A stretch of DNA of 24,993 nt from an uncultured Collinsella sp. (lineage in GTDB: Bacteria > Actinomycetota > Coriobacteriia > Coriobacteriales > Coriobacteriaceae), in contig CABRDB010000093.1 of assembly GCA_902469555.1 (NCBI GenBank), positions 1 through 24,993 on the forward strand. The letters run 5' to 3'. The notes beneath the pieces were generated by a model that saw only the letters and a program-made list of their open reading frames with translations, was not told the origin of the DNA and did not search any database. The position numbers and the translations under genes were made by a program. Shown here one piece after another: positions 22,572 through 24,993 of this stretch; the stretch's first letter is position 1; every line of letters begins with the position of its first letter.

Positions 22572-24993
22572 CTACTCGGTACGGGCAACCTGGTCGATAC
22601 GGTAACCCTCGATCTGGTCGCCGGGCTTGATGTCCTGGAAGTTCTCCAGACCAATGCCGCCCTCGGAACCGCTCTTGAGGCTCTTGGCCTCGTCCTTGTA
22701 GTGGCGCATCGAGGCGATCTTGCCGTTGAAGACCACGATGCCGTCGCGCACCAGACGCACGGAATCGGTCGCGGCGATCTCGCCCTCTTCGACGCGGACA
22801 CCGGCGGCGATACCGACTTTGGGCACCTTGAAGGTATCCAGGACGGTCGCGGTACCCGTGGAGACCTCGACCTCGGTGGGCTTGAGCATGCCGATACGGG
22901 CAGCGTCGAGCTCCTCGAGGCACTTGTAGATAACGTCGTAGCAACGGATCTCGACGCCCTCGCGCTCGGCGGCGGAACGGGCCTTACCGTCGGGGCGGAC
23001 GCCAAAGCCGATGATGATGGCGTTGGAGGCGTCGGCCAGGACGACGTCGGTCTCGTTGATGGCACCAACGGCGGAGTGGATCGTGTTGATACGAACCTCG
23101 GACTGATCCATCTTGTCGAGCGAATCCTGAAGGGCCTCGATGGAACCCTGGACGTCGGCCTTGATGATCAGGTTGAGCTCCTTGACCTCGGCGTCGGCAA
23201 TGGTCTCGAAGAGGTTCTCGAGCGTGACGTGCTTGACGCGGCTCTGCTCCTCGATACGGGCCTTGAGCGAACGCTCGTCGGCAAGGGCACGAGCCTCGCG
23301 CTCGTCCTCGAACACGCGGAACTCGTCACCGGCGTTGGGCACGGACTGCAGGCCCAGGATCTCGACGGCGTCGGAGGGACCGGCCTCGGTGACGGCGCGG
23401 CCCTTGGGGTCGAGCATAGCGCGGACGCGGCCGTAGGTAAGGCCGGCGACCAGCGTATCGCCCACGTGCAGGGTACCGCGGGTCACGAGCACGGTAGCGA
23501 CCGAGCCGCGGCCCTTGTCGAGCTTGGCCTCGAGGACGTTGCCGGAGGCGAAGGTGTCCGGGTTGGCCTTGAGCTCGAGCACGTCGGCCTGGAGCAGCAC
23601 GGTCTCCAGAAGGTCGTCGATACCGATCTTCTGCTTGGCCGAGATGTTGACGAACATGTTCTGTCCGCCCCACTCCTCGGGGATGACACCGTACTCGGTG
23701 AGCTCCTGGCGCACGCGGTCGGGGTTGGCACCCGGCTTATCGATCTTGTTGACGGCGACGACAATGGGTACGCCGGCGGCCTTGGCGTGGTTAATCGACT
23801 CGACCGTCTGGGGCATGACGCCGTCGTCGGCGGCGACGATCAGGATGACGATGTCGGTCACCTTGGCGCCACGGGCACGCATAGCCGTAAAGGTAGCGTG
23901 ACCCGGGGTATCGATGAAGGTGATCTTGCGGCCGTTGATCTTGACCTGCGAAGCGCCGATGGCCTGCGTAATACCGCCTGCCTCGCCGGCAGCGACACCG
24001 GTGTGACGGATGGCGTCGAGCAGCGACGTCTTGCCGTGGTCGACGTGGCCCATGACGGTGACGACCGGTGCGCGCGGCTTAAGGTCGGCGGGATCGTCGT
24101 AGAACGAGAAGGTGTTCTCCTCCTCGGGGGTGATGATCTTGATCTGACGACCCAAGTCGTCGGCAACGAGCTCGACGAGGTCGTCGGACATGGACTGCGT
24201 CATGGTGAGCGGCGTACCCAGCAGGAACAGGCGCTTGATGATGTCGTTGGCCGGAACGTCGAGCGCCTCGGCGAGCTCCTGGACGGTAACGCCCTGGGAA
24301 ACCTTGATGGCGTCGAGCTCCTCGGGGTTCACGCCCTGGGCCAATGCCTCCTCGATCTTGCGCTCCTCCTGAGCCTTGGCAGCCTCGCGCTCACGCTTCT
24401 CCTTGCGCTTCTTGCGGCGACCGGTGGACTCACGAGAGGCCTCCTCGACGGCAGCACGAGCCTCCTCGAGCACCTTCTCGCGGCTGTACTCCTCGGCCTC
24501 ACGAGCCATGCGGCTGTAGTGGTCCTCTTCGTTGTTGTGACCGCCCTTGCGCTTCTTGCCCTTGCCCTGCTTATCGGGGTTGGGGAAGTCCATGCCGGCA
24601 GCGACGTTGTTGCTGGCGTTGGTGCGATGGCTGTGCGGACGGCTCTCGGAGGCGTTGCGCTCGGAGTTGTTGTCGGAGGCGTTACGATCGTTACGGCGGC
24701 CACCGCGGCGGTCATTGTTGCCGCCACGACGGTTACCGCGCTCGGCGGCGCGCTCGGCCTTGGCCTTGTCCTCGGCGTCCTTCTTCTCCTTGAGCACGGT
24801 CTCCTGTGCGGCGATCTGGTCGAGCAGCGAACGGAAGCGCGAACCGGAGTCGGAAGCGGGAACGGCGCGGCGCTGGGCCTCGCGGGCAGCCTCCTCCTTC
24901 TCGCGAGCAAGGCGCTCCTGCTCGGCCTTCTTCTTGGCCTCGGCCTCGGCGCGGGCAGCCTCCTCGGCAGCCTGGACTGCGGCAAACTGGCGG
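22572..24993 (-). CDS. infB: Translation initiation factor IF-2 (5' end outside window)
   Basis: IF-2 is the GTPase that brings fMet-tRNA to the 30S subunit and promotes subunit joining. About 807 C-terminal residues are visible and the frame runs off the window end, so the true start is not here; a GTG at 24797 is internal and in frame. Seen in order: a Lys/Glu/Ala-rich helix, an Arg/Asn/Gly-rich low-complexity stretch (about 24560-24740), the IF2_N domain ([19 protein letters not shown]), the GTPase G1 GHVDHGKT (24027-24050), [17 protein letters not shown], then domains II-IV to the C-terminus. The stop lies 11 bases before rbfA. Confidence 0.97.
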   Translation of the reverse strand, partial: RQFAAVQAAEEAARAEAEAKKKAEQERLAREKEEAAREAQRRAVPASDSGSRFRSLLDQIAAQETVLKEKKDAEDKAKAERAAERGNRRGGNNDRRGGRRNDRNASDNNSERNASESRPHSHRTNASNNVAAGMDFPNPDKQGKGKKRKGGHNNEEDHYSRMAREAEEYSREKVLEEARAAVEEASRESTGRRKKRKEKREREAAKAQEERKIEEALAQGVNPEELDAIKVSQGVTVQELAEALDVPANDIIKRLFLLGTPLTMTQSMSDDLVELVADDLGRQIKIITPEEENTFSFYDDPADLKPRAPVVTVMGHVDHGKTSLLDAIRHTGVAAGEAGGITQAIGASQVKINGRKITFIDTPGHATFTAMRARGAKVTDIVILIVAADDGVMPQTVESINHAKAAGVPIVVAVNKIDKPGANPDRVRQELTEYGVIPEEWGGQNMFVNISAKQKIGIDDLLETVLLQADVLELKANPDTFASGNVLEAKLDKGRGSVATVLVTRGTLHVGDTLVAGLTYGRVRAMLDPKGRAVTEAGPSDAVEILGLQSVPNAGDEFRVFEDEREARALADERSLKARIEEQSRVKHVTLENLFETIADAEVKELNLIIKADVQGSIEALQDSLDKMDQSEVRINTIHSAVGAINETDVVLADASNAIIIGFGVRPDGKARSAAEREGVEIRCYDVIYKCLEELDAARIGMLKPTEVEVSTGTATVLDTFKVPKVGIAAGVRVEEGEIAATDSVRLVRDGIVVFNGKIASMRHYKDEAKSLKSGSEGGIGLENFQDIKPGDQIEGYRIDQVARTE

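Noticed and set aside
24797..24797. GTG at 24797 as the infB start
   Set aside because: The same frame continues upstream with a plausible Lys/Glu/Ala-rich IF-2 N-terminal sequence; the codon is internal.
24329..24985. Arg/Pro-rich minus-strand frame of 218 codons
   Set aside because: It is an out-of-frame shadow of infB, whose own frame is open to the window end.

Overview
The window is a dense, high-GC bacterial housekeeping region. Every confidently called protein gene and both tRNA genes read on the minus strand, so transcription runs from high to low coordinates. Gene content, codon use and gene order suggest an actinobacterium of the class Coriobacteriia, probably Collinsella or a close relative. 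That assignment is an inference from gene order and protein style, not from a database search.

In order of transcription there are three blocks. Block 1 (24993 to 15601) is infB (cut at the window edge), rbfA, nrnA-like, truB, ribF, dnaG and rpoD. It joins the translation-initiation and ribosome-maturation operon directly to the primase and sigma-factor genes, and ribF overlaps dnaG by 8 nt. Block 2 (15600 to 15219) is a small tRNA unit: two identical tRNA-Asn(GTT) genes behind a strong sigma-70 promoter with an UP-like A-tract element, closed by an intrinsic terminator. Block 3 (15123 to 109) is yloU/asp23, fakA/yloV-like, recG, rsmD, coaD, a coiled-coil DivIVA/SepIVA-like gene, DUF177/yceD, rpmF, plsX, acpP, rnc, smc, ftsY and ffh, with a hairpin after ffh.

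Block 3 supports membrane-lipid supply (FakA-like kinase, PlsX, ACP), CoA synthesis (CoaD), ribosome biogenesis (RsmD, L32, RNase III), chromosome maintenance (RecG, SMC) and co-translational membrane targeting (FtsY, Ffh). Genes are tightly packed with 1-, 4- and 8-nt overlaps, which suggests translational coupling. Start codons are mixed (ATG, GTG and one TTG), and several starts were moved inward to fit a Shine-Dalgarno sequence.

I found no mobile element, CRISPR array, phage gene, toxin-antitoxin pair or defence gene, and no convincing undescribed system. The points most worth a second look are small: terminator-like hairpins directly in front of plsX and acpP, an ACP whose modified serine sits in NSL rather than DSL, an RNase III with Asn at a usually acidic active-site position, palindromes in the rpoD and yloU upstream regions, and the fused operon order. 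No stretch above 300 bases lacks an annotated feature; the longest non-protein stretch (15062-15600) holds the tRNAs and their signals.
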